NCBI RefSeq assembly: GCF_020073815.1
Contig: NZ_JAIQZJ010000017.1
Coordinates: 31,330-95,329, forward strand
Direction: 5' to 3'
DNA from: Nocardioides mangrovi
GTDB taxonomy: Bacteria; Actinomycetota; Actinomycetes; Propionibacteriales; Nocardioidaceae
DNA: 64,000 bases
Shown here: positions 8,662-17,021 of the stretch, one piece after another
Layout of the letters: every line of letters begins with the position of its first letter
Position numbering within the stretch: the stretch's first letter is position 1
Notes under the pieces: model-generated
Database searches by the model: none
What the model was told of the DNA's origin: nothing
What the model saw: only the letters and a program-made list of their open reading frames with translations
Program-made: the position numbers and the translations under genes

Positions 8662-9174
8662 CTAGGAGTTGCGGTCGACGTACTCCTGCGGATCCTGATC
8701 CGGGTACTGGACGCCTTGGTAGTGCTGGGCCTTGAACGTCAAGAACTGCACGGCGATCTCATGACGGGTCTGCAGGTCGGCGTGCGCGCGGAAGTCGGCC
8801 AGGTCCTGGCGTTCCTCCTCGGCCATGTGGTCGTCGTTCGCGACCCGGGCGTCGATCACCGCATCCCACCATGGGGCGGTGCCGACGTCGTGTCGCGCCG
8901 CCGCGGCCACGGCGTCCCTGATCTCGTTGTGGTCCTTGACGGCATCCTCGGTCTCCTCGGCGACGCTGTCGGCGTCCGCCGCTCCGGTGCCGATGTGGAG
9001 CAGACGTGGGTAGAAGTACATCTCCTCGGCGGCGGCGTGGACCTCGAGCAGGTTGGCGAGCCTCTTCCACACGGCGCCGACGAGCTCGGGGTCCTCACCG
9101 CGCAGGTCATCGAGGATGGCGAACATCCGCCGTTGTTCGTGGTGCTGGAAGAGAATGTGATCGGTGATGTCCAT
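8662..9174 (-). CDS. Hemerythrin-like (HHE) domain protein
   Basis: Non-haem diiron protein of 170 aa. Iron ligands are visible on helices I to IV: HHEQRRMF near residue 11, HAAAEEMYFYPRL near residue 46, DHNEIRD near residue 82 and DDHMAEEERQDL near residue 113. The remaining C-terminal helix is a family extension. Bacterial HHE proteins bind oxygen or NO, store iron, or protect from oxidants; which applies here cannot be told. The single gene is flanked by short spacers and reads leftward with its neighbours. Confidence 0.93.
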   Translation of the reverse strand: MDITDHILFQHHEQRRMFAILDDLRGEDPELVGAVWKRLANLLEVHAAAEEMYFYPRLLHIGTGAADADSVAEETEDAVKDHNEIRDAVAAAARHDVGTAPWWDAVIDARVANDDHMAEEERQDLADFRAHADLQTRHEIAVQFLTFKAQHYQGVQYPDQDPQEYVDRNS

Positions 9175-9253
9175 CGATGTCCTCCTTGGTCAATCGGCGT
9201 CGGGGTCTGGTGGCCCGTTACCCGTGCCGATGGGTTGTACGCCGGCCGGGTGA

Positions 9254-10408
9254 TCAGGACTTCTCGTCGTTGGGCGTGCCGTTCATCATGGCGAGCATCT
9301 CTCGACCGCCGGTGGCGAAGAACCGGACCACGAGGGCGATCGCGAGGACGCCGAAGGCCAGGTTGAGCCACGTGGTGTAGTTCCACGAGATCCCCGCCTC
9401 GCCCACTCGCGCGCCGCCCTGGTCGGGAACGAGTCCGAGGGCGCCGAAGAGGAGCTCGACGACGTACCCGGCGATGACCGTCGAGATGTAGAAGATGCCG
9501 AGGAGCGCCAGCATCATGCGGGTCCCGTAGTACTTCCGGTAGATCAGCAGGATCGGGACGATGATGAGGTCCGCGTAGAGGAAGGCCACGACGCCACCGA
9601 AGCTGAGTCCGCCGTTCCACAGGACCGCCGCAAGCGGAACGTTGCCGACCGAGCACACGAAGCTGAGCACCGAGATCACGGGCCCGATCAGTGGACCCCA
9701 CAGCTTGGAGAGGGTGGGCTGGTCGGTGAGGAAGAGGGACTCCCAGAAGGAGTCTGGCACCCACGAGGCGACCGCGCCCGCGACGAGGAGGCCGACCGCG
9801 ATGTCGCGGAGCACGGCCGCCCACTCCATCACGAAGATGTGGCTCACGGACGTGTAGCCGGGCCTGCTGAAGAGACGCCGGAACAGGCCGCCGTCGACGT
9901 CGATCGACATGTCCATGCTCGCGTGGCCCTCCATCGATCCCGCGATGCCCTTCTCCGCCTGCTCTCGGGCTGCGTCGACGAGCTTGCGACGCACGACGAC
10001 ACGGAAGGCCAGGGCGACGAGCACGATGATCACCGGTCCGCCCACGAACTCGGCGAGGGCGAACGGCCAGCCCAGCAGCAGCGCCAGGATGATGCCCAGC
10101 TCGAGGACGAGATTGGTGCTGGCGATCTCGAAGACCATGGCCGCGGTGAAGCTCGCGCCCTTCCTGAACAGCGATCGGGCAAGCGCGACGGCGGCGTAGG
10201 AGCACGAGGAGGACGCCGCCCCCAGCCCCGTCGCCCTGACGAGGGTCGCTGGTCGGTCGTCGCCGAGGAGCCGGCTGATCGTCTCGCGGCGCACCAGGGC
10301 TTGAACCACCGCCGAGAGCGTGAATCCGAGGATGAGGGACCACCCGATCTGCCAGGCCATGGTGCCTGACGTGGCGAGTGCATCGGCCACGGCGTGCAGG
10401 GCACTCAT
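9254..10408 (-). CDS. ArsP/YraQ-type permease (DUF318)
   Basis: Polytopic membrane protein (384 aa, about 8-10 helices). The two family signatures are ASSSCSYAAVALARSLFRKG with FEIASTNLVLELG near residue 65, and FVCSVGNVPLAAVLWNGG in the second half, both with conserved Cys. A hydrophilic His/Met-containing loop (MEGHASMDMSID) sits between the halves. Characterised relatives export trivalent organoarsenicals, but many have unknown cargo. The start at 10408 overlaps the upstream stop (ATGA), so it belongs to the operon running from 13958 leftward. No ars genes are adjacent. Confidence 0.88.
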   Translation of the reverse strand: MSALHAVADALATSGTMAWQIGWSLILGFTLSAVVQALVRRETISRLLGDDRPATLVRATGLGAASSSCSYAAVALARSLFRKGASFTAAMVFEIASTNLVLELGIILALLLGWPFALAEFVGGPVIIVLVALAFRVVVRRKLVDAAREQAEKGIAGSMEGHASMDMSIDVDGGLFRRLFSRPGYTSVSHIFVMEWAAVLRDIAVGLLVAGAVASWVPDSFWESLFLTDQPTLSKLWGPLIGPVISVLSFVCSVGNVPLAAVLWNGGLSFGGVVAFLYADLIIVPILLIYRKYYGTRMMLALLGIFYISTVIAGYVVELLFGALGLVPDQGGARVGEAGISWNYTTWLNLAFGVLAIALVVRFFATGGREMLAMMNGTPNDEKS

Positions 10409-10725
10409 CGGTGCCCCTCCACCAGGTCGGCTGCGGCGATCAGGGTCGCGACCCCGGCGCTCGTCAGTGCAGCGCGACGGTGTCGCGAACTCCACGCGCC
10501 GATCGGCAGCATGCTCGCGGCGTGGATGGACTCAACGGCGGCTGCGGTACGACCGGAAGGGGCACCCGCCGTACCTTGGGCCAGATAGCGGGCACCCAGG
10601 GCGCGCGCGATCGCACGAACGACGAGGTCGGAAGCATCAGCCGCGCCGACGAGGCGGAGAACTCGAGTCGGGGCGAGGACCAGCGCCGCACCCACGGCCA
10701 ACCTCGCCAGGCGCGCTGCCGTCAC
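10405..10725 (-). CDS. Small hydrophobic protein of unknown function
   Basis: 106 residues, beginning with GTG at 10725 that overlaps the stop of the upstream SDR gene (GTGA) and ending in an ATGA overlap with the permease start. Both overlaps make it a convincing operon member. The sequence has hydrophobic segments (LARLAVGAALVLAPTRVLRL and a C-terminal ALTSAGVATLIAAADL) and may be membrane-associated. I recognise no family. Confidence 0.75.
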   Translation of the reverse strand: MTAARLARLAVGAALVLAPTRVLRLVGAADASDLVVRAIARALGARYLAQGTAGAPSGRTAAAVESIHAASMLPIGAWSSRHRRAALTSAGVATLIAAADLVEGHR

Positions 10726-11768
10726 CGGCGTCCTCGACGACGTGCGATGAGGGTGAGGCCGGCCAGCGCGGCGATGGCGGCACCTCCGATGACCGTCGCG
10801 TGGTGCTGGGAGGCCCACACCTGCGGTGAAGAGGCGAGAGCGCGATCATCGAAGACCCCATGGGGTCCGAAGTCGCGTCCGGCGGGTCCGTCGGCCGGCT
10901 TCCACAGATTCGCCGGCTGGTCCGAGGGCTTGCGATCGCCGGTCTGCTGGGAGGAAAAGCCGGTGCGGGCCAGATAGCGGTCGAGGAGCCCGGGTGCGAC
11001 CGCGTTGGCGAGCAGGGTCAGCATCGTGCTTTCGCCGACCCAGTACTCCCGACGGCGCGGATGGTCGGCGGCGAAGACCACCGCTTGCGCAGCGACCTCG
11101 GGCTGATAGATCGGCGGCACCGGTTGTGCTTGATCCGGGAGGCGGGAGAGGACCCACGAGAACTGGGGCGTGTTGACCGCCGGCATCTGCACCATCGTGG
11201 TCCGGATCCCGCTGCGATCGTGGAGGAGCTCGGTGCGCAGTGACTCGTGGAATCCCTGGAGCGCGTGCTTGGAGCCGCAGTAGGCACTCTGCAGGGGAAT
11301 TCCGCGGTGGGCCAGGGTGGATCCGACCTGCACGATCGTGCCCCGGTCACGGGTTGACATCCGTCGCAGCGCGGAACGTGTGCCGTTGACGTAGCCCAGA
11401 TAGTTCACTTCGGTCACGCGACGGAACTCCTCGGGCTCGATGTCGACGAAGCGGGCGAAAACCGAGGTGAAGGCGACGTTGACCCAGACGTCGATCGGCC
11501 CCAGGTCTGCTTCGATGCGCTCGGAGACCTCGTCGAGCGCTGTGGCGTCGGCGACGTCGACGGCGTAGGCCCGTGCTGTACCGCCCAGCTCCTCGACGTC
11601 GTGCCGAGCGCCGTCGAGCCCTCGTTCGCCGCGCGCGATCAGGGCGACGGTGTCACCGCGTTCGGCGAAGGCGCGGGCGGCCGCCCGCCCGATACCACCG
11701 GAGGCTCCGGTGATCGCGACCACGCGTGCGGCTCGGTCGGTGGTGTTCTCGGTGACGGTGGTCCTCAT
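10722..11768 (-). CDS. Membrane-anchored short-chain dehydrogenase/reductase
   Basis: 348-residue SDR. NAD(P) binding TGASGGIGRAAA near residue 20, catalytic Tyr-Lys as YCGSK near residue 165, and an active-site Ser in VQVGST. Instead of ending at about 270 residues, it continues through a Pro/Asp-rich linker to a single hydrophobic helix (IGGAAIAALAGLTLIARRR), which should anchor it in the membrane. Homologous anchored SDRs are common beside stress genes in actinobacteria; the substrate is unknown. Coupled to the downstream 106-aa gene, and preceded by the GH15 gene with a 22-bp gap. Confidence 0.9.
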   Translation of the reverse strand: MRTTVTENTTDRAARVVAITGASGGIGRAAARAFAERGDTVALIARGERGLDGARHDVEELGGTARAYAVDVADATALDEVSERIEADLGPIDVWVNVAFTSVFARFVDIEPEEFRRVTEVNYLGYVNGTRSALRRMSTRDRGTIVQVGSTLAHRGIPLQSAYCGSKHALQGFHESLRTELLHDRSGIRTTMVQMPAVNTPQFSWVLSRLPDQAQPVPPIYQPEVAAQAVVFAADHPRRREYWVGESTMLTLLANAVAPGLLDRYLARTGFSSQQTGDRKPSDQPANLWKPADGPAGRDFGPHGVFDDRALASSPQVWASQHHATVIGGAAIAALAGLTLIARRRGRR

Positions 11769-11790
11769 GATGACTCTCCTCGAGTAGGTG

Positions 11791-13548
11791 TCAGTCGGTC
11801 AGGGCGTGGGCCGTCTCCAGGAGCGCGGCGTGGACGAACGCCTGGGGGAGGTTGCCGCGCAGCTGGCGCCGCTCGACGTCGAACTCCTCCGTGAACAGCC
11901 CGGGCGGCCCCACCGCGGCGCGGGAGCGCTCGAACCACCGCGCGGCGGCTAACGGGTGGCCCTGCTGGTGGGTCGCCTGGGCCATCAGGAAGCCACAGAG
12001 CAGGAACGCGCCCTCGGCCTCGTGCAGGGGGCCAGGCTGTTGGCGGAACCGGTAGACGTAGCCGTCCTCGCTGAGCGCCTCGTCGATGGCTCGCCACGTC
12101 GCGACGTAGGCCGGGTGGTCGACCGGCACGGCACCCCGCAGCCCGGGAAGCAGCAGGGCGGCGTCGACGTTCCGGTCGTCGGGTGAGCGTTGCCACCGGC
12201 CGTCGGGATGTCCACACTCCCGCTCGGTCTCGGTCACGAGATGGTCCGCGAGCCGGCGCCACTCGTCGGCCCGGGTCTCTCGACGGTCGGCGACTGCTCG
12301 CAGCCCCGCGGCGCAGATCAGCCGGGAGTGGGCCCATCGTCGGGGCTCGACCTCCCAGATTCCGGCGCCTGGCTCGCGGTGCCGCGCCGTGATCGCCGCG
12401 ACCGCCTGCTCGGCGGCGCGCCAGCCGTCCGCGTCCAGAAGGTCCCGGCGGTCGGCCGCCGCGAACAGCAGCAGCGCCTCACCGAAGGCGTCGAGCTGGA
12501 ACTGGCTGCGCACCCGGTTGCCGGAGAGGACTCGCGGTGCTCCGGGGTAGCCGGGCAGGTCGAGGCGTCGCTGCCGCGCGATCGGGTCGCCGTCGACGGT
12601 GTATGCCGGCACCAGCCGGTCGCCGTCTTCGCGCAGTCGGGCGCCGACGAAGGCAACGGCACTGCGCGTCAGCCCATCGTCGCCGGCCGTGGCGGCTGCC
12701 TGCCCCACGATGCACTGGTCGCGTATCCAGGCGAAGCGGTAGTCGTAGTCACGGCCCCGATCAGCGCGCTCGGGCAGGCTGGTGGTCGCCGCTGCCACGA
12801 GAGCTCCGCTTCGACTGCTGAGGCCCCGAAGCACCGCCCGGGCGTGGGTGGCATCTCGAGGTGCCACCGATCCCTGGTCGGGACCAACCGCGTCGCGCCA
12901 CGCTCGCTCGGTCCGGGTCCACAGCCGAGCAGGCGCGACCGGAGGATCCTCGAACCGCTGGCGGGAGATCTCCAGGACCAGGTCGTGCGAGGTACCTTCA
13001 GCGACGGCCATGCTGAGCTCGACCGCGCCATCCGCGGCACCACTCCGGGCGCTGGAGACGGGCGCGCCGGTCCACCGCAGGTGCAGATCGCCGGTCCTGC
13101 CGCTCCAACAGTTGTTGGTTGTCGGGCGCAGACGCATGGCCTCGCTCCCGAAACCGGCTCGGCAGCTGAGGAAGACCCGGATGGACGCGTCGCCGCGCAC
13201 GGCCTCGACGCGCCGCAACAGCGTGACACGGTCGGGATCGCCAGGGAACGCCAAGGCATCGCGGCACTCCACCACCGATCCTCCGACGAGCCATCGGCTG
13301 CGCCAGATCAAGGTGCCGGCCTCATAGGCACCTCCCCAGACGAAGCGCGGATCATCAGGCTGAATCGCATAGCTACCGGCGCCACCGAGAAGCTGACAGA
13401 AGACCGCATCGTCGTGCCATCGCGGTGCGCACAGGAAAGCGATGTCTCCTCGTGGGCCGACCAGGGCGCCCCGCTCCCCGTCAGCGACGAGCGCGTAGTC
13501 CCGCAGCGTCTCGGGCAGCACCGCGATGTCGTGACCGGGCTCGCTCAT
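11791..13548 (-). CDS. Glycoside hydrolase family 15 (glucoamylase/trehalase-like)
   Basis: 585-residue GH15 enzyme, cytoplasmic as no signal peptide is seen. The N-terminal beta-sandwich starts DYALVADGERGALVGPRGDI. The (alpha/alpha)6 barrel contains DYDYRFAWIRDQC, the general-acid motif GIWEVEPRRWAHSRL, HEAEGAFLLCGFLMA, and the C-terminal TEEFDVERRQLRGNLPQAF that contains the second catalytic Glu. Family members hydrolyse alpha-glucosides such as trehalose or dextrins; which one cannot be told. The start overlaps the upstream stop (13548-13545). Confidence 0.93.
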   Translation of the reverse strand: MSEPGHDIAVLPETLRDYALVADGERGALVGPRGDIAFLCAPRWHDDAVFCQLLGGAGSYAIQPDDPRFVWGGAYEAGTLIWRSRWLVGGSVVECRDALAFPGDPDRVTLLRRVEAVRGDASIRVFLSCRAGFGSEAMRLRPTTNNCWSGRTGDLHLRWTGAPVSSARSGAADGAVELSMAVAEGTSHDLVLEISRQRFEDPPVAPARLWTRTERAWRDAVGPDQGSVAPRDATHARAVLRGLSSRSGALVAAATTSLPERADRGRDYDYRFAWIRDQCIVGQAAATAGDDGLTRSAVAFVGARLREDGDRLVPAYTVDGDPIARQRRLDLPGYPGAPRVLSGNRVRSQFQLDAFGEALLLFAAADRRDLLDADGWRAAEQAVAAITARHREPGAGIWEVEPRRWAHSRLICAAGLRAVADRRETRADEWRRLADHLVTETERECGHPDGRWQRSPDDRNVDAALLLPGLRGAVPVDHPAYVATWRAIDEALSEDGYVYRFRQQPGPLHEAEGAFLLCGFLMAQATHQQGHPLAAARWFERSRAAVGPPGLFTEEFDVERRQLRGNLPQAFVHAALLETAHALTD

Positions 13549-13958
13549 CGGGCGCCGCGATGGCGCCGACCGAACAGACGAGGCTTGCTCGCTGCCGTCG
13601 CTGCCTGGCGTCGTCGCAGCTGCTGGGCTTCCCGCCGAGCGATCTCCTTCGCGTTCCGCTGGTCGACTCGCGCATGGGGGTCTGGGCCGAGGTGGGACTG
13701 ACCCGAGACGAGGTCGTGGAGCTCGGCCCGTGCGCCGGCGCTCGAATGGATGTCATACAACAGTCCGCCGTACCACGCGGCCGCCGTACCGCCGATCAGC
13801 ACAAGCACCCCCGCGATCGACCACGCCCACGACATCGCCCACGCGCCCCAGCCGGCAATTGCTGCACCGGCGAGCATCACCAGCAGGGCTCCCCAGGTCC
13901 ACCGCGGGCGGACCCGGTGGCCCTTCCCGCCTTCGTTATGGTCCGGCATCTGCGCCAT
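13545..13958 (-). CDS. Small two-helix membrane protein, first gene of the SDR/GH15/permease operon
   Basis: 137 residues from the ATG at 13958, with a good GGAGGGAG ribosome site. Two hydrophobic helices (WGALLVMLAGAAIAGWGAWA and WSIAGVLVLIGGTAAAWYGG) are followed by a basic, Arg/Gln-rich cytoplasmic tail. It is translationally coupled to GH15. It resembles actinobacterial DUF3040-like membrane proteins in layout, but I cannot assign a family. A MarR gene is divergent from it, so the whole leftward operon may be MarR-controlled. Confidence 0.78.
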   Translation of the reverse strand: MAQMPDHNEGGKGHRVRPRWTWGALLVMLAGAAIAGWGAWAMSWAWSIAGVLVLIGGTAAAWYGGLLYDIHSSAGARAELHDLVSGQSHLGPDPHARVDQRNAKEIARREAQQLRRRQAATAASKPRLFGRRHRGAR

Positions 13959-14008
13959 GTCGATCTCCCTCCGTCCTGATGAGACAGTTACCGTGATCGC
14001 CAAATACA

Positions 14009-14020
14009 TGCGTATCCGCA
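14009..14020. promoter_or_regulatory. Small inverted repeat in the marR/operon divergent spacer
   Basis: TGCG-N4-CGCA lies in the AT-richest part of the 105-bp spacer between the leftward operon and the MarR gene, next to a TTGACG hexamer (14033-14038). MarR proteins bind short imperfect palindromes in their own promoters; this is a candidate only. Confidence 0.35.
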
Positions 14021-14063
14021 GGTAATTTTTTATTGACGGATTCGCACTTACCGGGAGGTCGGA

Positions 14064-14537
14064 GTGGAACGGGATCAGCGTCGGGCGGCCGACCAAGAGC
14101 TCGATGGTGCGGCCGACGTGCTGCTGCGCGCGAGCAAGAACTTGATGGCGATCTCCGTGCGGTCGGTCCTGAACGCATCGACCGAGATCACGGTCGCTCA
14201 GCACCGAGTGCTCGTCATCCTCGCCGACCACGGCGTCCTCACGGTGAATCAGATCGCAGACCATCTAGGGGTGGACGCGTCGAACGCGGGCCGACACTGC
14301 CAACGTCTGAACGGTGCGGGCATGGTCGACCGGGTCCGCTCAGAGTCGGACCGTCGCTCGATCGAGGTGGTGCTCACCGATGCTGGGCGGAGTCTGCTGC
14401 ACGAAGTGGCCGCGACCAGGCGGCGAGATCTCCGCAGCGCGATCGAGTACCTATCTCAGCAAGAGTTGAGCGCGGTGCTACGAGGCATGACGGCCTTCAA
14501 TCGAGCGGTCGACTCGGTCGAACGGTCGGCGCCGTAG
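14064..14537 (+). CDS. MarR-family transcriptional regulator
   Basis: 157-residue dimeric winged-helix repressor. GTG start with GGGAGG 5 bases upstream. The DNA-binding domain reads TVAQHRVLVILADHGVLTVN, IADHLGVDASNAGRHCQRLN and the wing DRVRSESDRRSIEVVLTDAG. N- and C-terminal helices supply the dimer interface. Divergent from the membrane protein/GH15/SDR/permease operon, so control of that operon is likely. Ligand unknown. Confidence 0.92.
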   Translation: MERDQRRAADQELDGAADVLLRASKNLMAISVRSVLNASTEITVAQHRVLVILADHGVLTVNQIADHLGVDASNAGRHCQRLNGAGMVDRVRSESDRRSIEVVLTDAGRSLLHEVAATRRRDLRSAIEYLSQQELSAVLRGMTAFNRAVDSVERSAP

Positions 14538-14649
14538 TCGCTCCGTCCTACCCTGGCGTGAGTGCCGCTCCGCTCCCGCTTCACCATGACGTGCCGAGGA
14601 CTGGCCGACACCACCCGCCGCCTTCGTACGGGCACCGCGGAGGGAGGCT

Positions 14650-14665
14650 TTGACGGGTCCGTCAA
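14650..14665. other. Palindrome between convergent marR and HAD genes
   Basis: TTGACGGGTCCGTCAA: 7-bp arms separated by 2 bases. It lies 4 bp beyond the end of the HAD gene and 112 bp past marR. The loop is too tight for a textbook terminator, but no other hairpin is seen between these convergent genes. Confidence 0.35.
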
Positions 14666-14669
14666 GTTG

Positions 14670-15335
14670 CTAGCGCACTGCGCTGAGAAGGGCTGGGAGG
14701 TCGACCTCCAGGAGATCCCCCGGGGTCTCGACGACGAGTACGGCACCGGCCTCCTCGAGCTCGGCGCGGCCATAGCCGCCGGACAACAGGGCAATGCAGC
14801 CGATGCCGGCGCGACGGGCGGACTCGACGTCGTGGACGGTGTCGCCGACAAAGACCGCCCGGTCCACGGGCCCGACCGCCTTCAGGGTCTCGCCGATGAG
14901 ATCCGGGTCGGGCTTGGAACTGTCGACGTCGTCCGAGGTGAGTAGGGCGGCGAGGTTGTCGGCGATGCCGAGCAGGCCGACGGCCTCCTGGGCGAACTGC
15001 GGGTCGCCCGACGATGCGAGGGCCACAACGTTTCCCCGGTCGCGCAGTCGGTGGACGAGGTCCGCGGCGCCGGGGAGCGGGAGTACCTCCTTCCTGAGGG
15101 GGAGGTACTCCTGGCGCCACTGCTGCCGGAGCCGGTCGCCATAGCTCTGCTCCGTCGCGTCGTCCGTCACATGCGCGACAAGCCGGTCACCGCCCATGCC
15201 GATGGCGCGGTGGATCCGCCACAGGGGCGGGACGGCGGCGTTCGACGCTGCCCACGCGCGGTGCCATGCGAGCGCGTGGTGGTAGGTCGAGTCGATCAGT
15301 GTCCCGTCGATGTCAAGGAGGACGGCGTCTGTCAT
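14670..15335 (-). CDS. HAD-superfamily phosphatase (phosphoglycolate-phosphatase-like)
   Basis: 221-residue HAD hydrolase. Motif I DIDGTL with nucleophile and acid Asp near residues 8-10, motif II ASSG, motif III Lys in SSKPDPD, and motif IV GDTVHDVESA are all present. An alpha-helical cap follows motif I. Substrates of this branch are small phosphate esters such as phosphoglycolate or sugar phosphates; not resolvable here. Start overlaps the stop of the upstream 82-aa gene. Confidence 0.9.
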   Translation of the reverse strand: MTDAVLLDIDGTLIDSTYHHALAWHRAWAASNAAVPPLWRIHRAIGMGGDRLVAHVTDDATEQSYGDRLRQQWRQEYLPLRKEVLPLPGAADLVHRLRDRGNVVALASSGDPQFAQEAVGLLGIADNLAALLTSDDVDSSKPDPDLIGETLKAVGPVDRAVFVGDTVHDVESARRAGIGCIALLSGGYGRAELEEAGAVLVVETPGDLLEVDLPALLSAVR

Positions 15336-15580
15336 TCAGCGGCCCCCCGCACTCGTTCGAGCAGGGGCCCGTCGGTCATCAGTACGAACCGCTCGGTCGC
15401 TTGAGGGACCGCACCCGGCTTGGTCCAGGCGAGCGGCGCGCGCCTCTGCTCGGTGCGCCAGGGGAGTGGCGGTAGCTCACCGCCCGCGAAGTCGACCCCG
15501 ACGTCCTCGGTGGCGGCGTACCGGACCTGCTGGCGCGATGCGCTCTGCTCGATCATCAGGGTGTAGACGAAGAACGTCAT
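15332..15580 (-). CDS. Small protein of unknown function coupled to the HAD phosphatase
   Basis: 82 residues from the ATG at 15580; its stop overlaps the HAD start. Contains TFFVYTLMIEQSASRQQVRY and an acidic/Pro-rich middle; no recognised domain. A longer frame extends upstream to 15799 but the added part is Arg/His-rich, runs over the direct repeats, and is not credible. Confidence 0.6.
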   Translation of the reverse strand: MTFFVYTLMIEQSASRQQVRYAATEDVGVDFAGGELPPLPWRTEQRRAPLAWTKPGAVPQATERFVLMTDGPLLERVRGAAE

Positions 15581-15782
15581 GCGCCGCCCGTACCCGGGTT
15601 CGCGAGGTTCACGCAGTGATACGGGGATGTTCGTCGCAAGTCTGAGAGTCGTCGGATGATCATCACCGCCCGCATGTTCGAGTGACGACCACGGTGACCG
15701 GCTCAAAGCCCTGTCCGGTTTCAACACGTGGTCGCGTGGTCTTGGCGCGCTTCTGCGAGCGCGATCCGCGACCTCGAAATGC

Positions 15783-15801
15783 GTCCACTTAGTGTCCACT
15801 T
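15783..15801. repeat. Direct repeat GTCCACTT, 11-bp period, beside the attachment site
   Basis: GTCCACTT at 15783-15790 and again at 15794-15801, same face of the helix. Short direct repeats spaced like this about 120-150 bp from the crossover are what arm-type sites of tyrosine integrases look like. Function inferred from position only. Confidence 0.4.
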
Positions 15802-15920
15802 TGGGCCGTGACTTCTCGGTACCGGTCGGATATCGTCACAGGACGGCGGGAAGAGAATCCCGCTCTAAATAAGGATGATCCGCACTTCGCCGTGCTTTTC
15901 GGTAGTCGCTGACGAGGGTC

Positions 15921-15966
15921 CAAAGTCCTCCAAGGGGTCGCAGGTTCAAATCCTGTCAGCCCGACC
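15921..15966 (+). other. Isolated 3' end of a tRNA gene: probable attachment site (att)
   Basis: A tRNA T-arm and acceptor 3' strand are plain: T-stem GCAGG (15940-15944), loop TTCAAAT, stem CCTGT (15952-15956), acceptor strand CAGCCCG, discriminator A, then CC. The matching 5' acceptor (CGGGCTG), D-arm and anticodon arm are absent upstream, so this is not a working tRNA. A strong terminator follows 5 bp later, as after a normal tRNA gene. Integration of an element into a tRNA 3' end leaves exactly this at the distal end, so the core chromosome should resume at about 15966. Confidence 0.72.
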
Positions 15967-15971
15967 GATCG

Positions 15972-16011
15972 AAGGGCCTCTCGCCTGCGGAGACGTGGGC
16001 GAGAGGCCCTT
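15972..16011. terminator. Strong hairpin terminator after the tRNA remnant
   Basis: Perfect 14-bp stem, AAGGGCCTCTCGCC (15972-15985) and its complement (15998-16011), 12-nt loop, then TTCTT. It probably belonged to the original tRNA gene and also closes the leftward gene ending at 16020 on the other strand. Confidence 0.88.
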
Positions 16012-16019
16012 TCTTCATC

Positions 16020-16379
16020 TCAGGGACGGTCGTCGTCGAGCGGGTCCACGCCGGCCAGTCCGTCGGCGCGGCGTCGGCGCACCGGTGGTGCGCCGACGAC
16101 GCCGGTCGCAGTGGGCGAGTCCGCCGTGGTGCTCGGCCGGTCGGCGAGCCCCGACCAGTCGATGCCGAGGCGGACGCCGCAGGCGACCACGACGACCAGC
16201 AGCGCGAGGAAGGCCAGGACGGCGACGCCGTACGCGAGGTAGGCGATGAGCTCGTTGCCCGTGCCAGCGGCCTCGTCGGGCCACTGGGCCGCGGCCACGA
16301 GCGAGCTGACGATCGCGACGACGACCGCGCCGAGGGCGAGGCCGAAGAGGGTGCCGCCGGCCTGCTGCTGCTTGCTCAT
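16020..16379 (-). CDS. Small two-helix membrane protein
   Basis: 119 residues from the ATG at 16379 (SKQQQAGGTLFGLALGAVVV start). Two hydrophobic helices, LFGLALGAVVVAIVSSLVAA and a second around AYGVAVLAFLALLVVVVACG, are followed by a hydrophilic Arg/Asp tail. No family recognised. An in-frame Met 13 codons upstream is less likely. First gene on the core-chromosome side of the att site. Confidence 0.75.
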   Translation of the reverse strand: MSKQQQAGGTLFGLALGAVVVAIVSSLVAAAQWPDEAAGTGNELIAYLAYGVAVLAFLALLVVVVACGVRLGIDWSGLADRPSTTADSPTATGVVGAPPVRRRRADGLAGVDPLDDDRP

Positions 16380-16468
16380 GGGGACTGACGATAAGCGACG
16401 AGCGCGCACGTGTCTCAAGTCACGCGCAGTGCGGCCGATCCTCTTGGTATCGACCTGAGGGGGATGCC

Positions 16469-16660
16469 ATGTACCGACTCGTGTGCGGTGACGTGATGCC
16501 GGAGTGCGCGGCGCGGTTCGAGGGGACCGACCGGGCTCGACTGATCGCGGAGGTGACCCAGCACGCCGCGCGGGCGCACGGCATCGTCGGGGCGCCGATC
16601 GAGATCACGATGGCGCTCGAGTGCCGGATCTCGGCGCACGACCGCCCGACCGCGGCCTGA
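16469..16660 (+). CDS. DUF1059 small protein
   Basis: 63 residues matching the DUF1059 family: YRLVCGDVMPECAARFEG at the N terminus, then a single helix with TQHAARAHGI. The paired Cys and conserved Asp/His are typical. Function unknown in the family. A second copy lies at 25440-25616 in this window. Monocistronic, divergent from the 16020-16379 gene. Confidence 0.85.
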   Translation: MYRLVCGDVMPECAARFEGTDRARLIAEVTQHAARAHGIVGAPIEITMALECRISAHDRPTAA

Positions 16661-16684
16661 GCCAGATCTGATCCGGTCCCGGGG

Positions 16685-16972
16685 CTAGGCCCCCGGGACG
16701 ATCCGCAGGTCACGGACGGCGCCGCCGTCGAGCGCGGCCAGCGCCTCCTGGTAGGCCGCGCTGTCGTGGGCGGCGACCGCCTGCTCGACCGAGTCGAACT
16801 CGATGAGCACCGAGCGCGTCGTCCGGCCGGCCTCGTAGACCTGCTCGGGGAGGCCGCGGGCGAGGAAGGTGCCGCCGGCACCGGTGAGGGCCGGGCCTGC
16901 GAGCTCGGCGTACGCCGCCAGCTTCGCCTCGTCGGTGACCTCCACGTAGGTGCTGATCCAGTACGCCGTCAT
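16685..16972 (-). CDS. DUF1330 family protein
   Basis: 95-residue dimeric alpha/beta-barrel (ferredoxin-like fold) protein. Diagnostic stretches are AYWISTYVEVTDEAKLAAYA and RSVLIEFDSVEQAVAAHDSA. DUF1330 proteins have no agreed function. Convergent with the DUF1059 gene, with 24 bases between. Confidence 0.87.
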   Translation of the reverse strand: MTAYWISTYVEVTDEAKLAAYAELAGPALTGAGGTFLARGLPEQVYEAGRTTRSVLIEFDSVEQAVAAHDSAAYQEALAALDGGAVRDLRIVPGA

Positions 16973-17021
16973 GCGCCCATCGTGCCCGACCGGAGTTGTG
17001 ACCCAGGCCTAGGGTCGAACC

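Noticed and set aside
14650..14665. Standard rho-independent terminator
   Set aside because: The palindrome has only a 2-base gap between arms and no T-run; listed as an unassigned palindrome instead.
15901..15966. A complete tRNA gene
   Set aside because: Only the T-arm and 3' acceptor strand are found; the 5' acceptor, D-arm and anticodon arm are not present in the preceding 100 bases.
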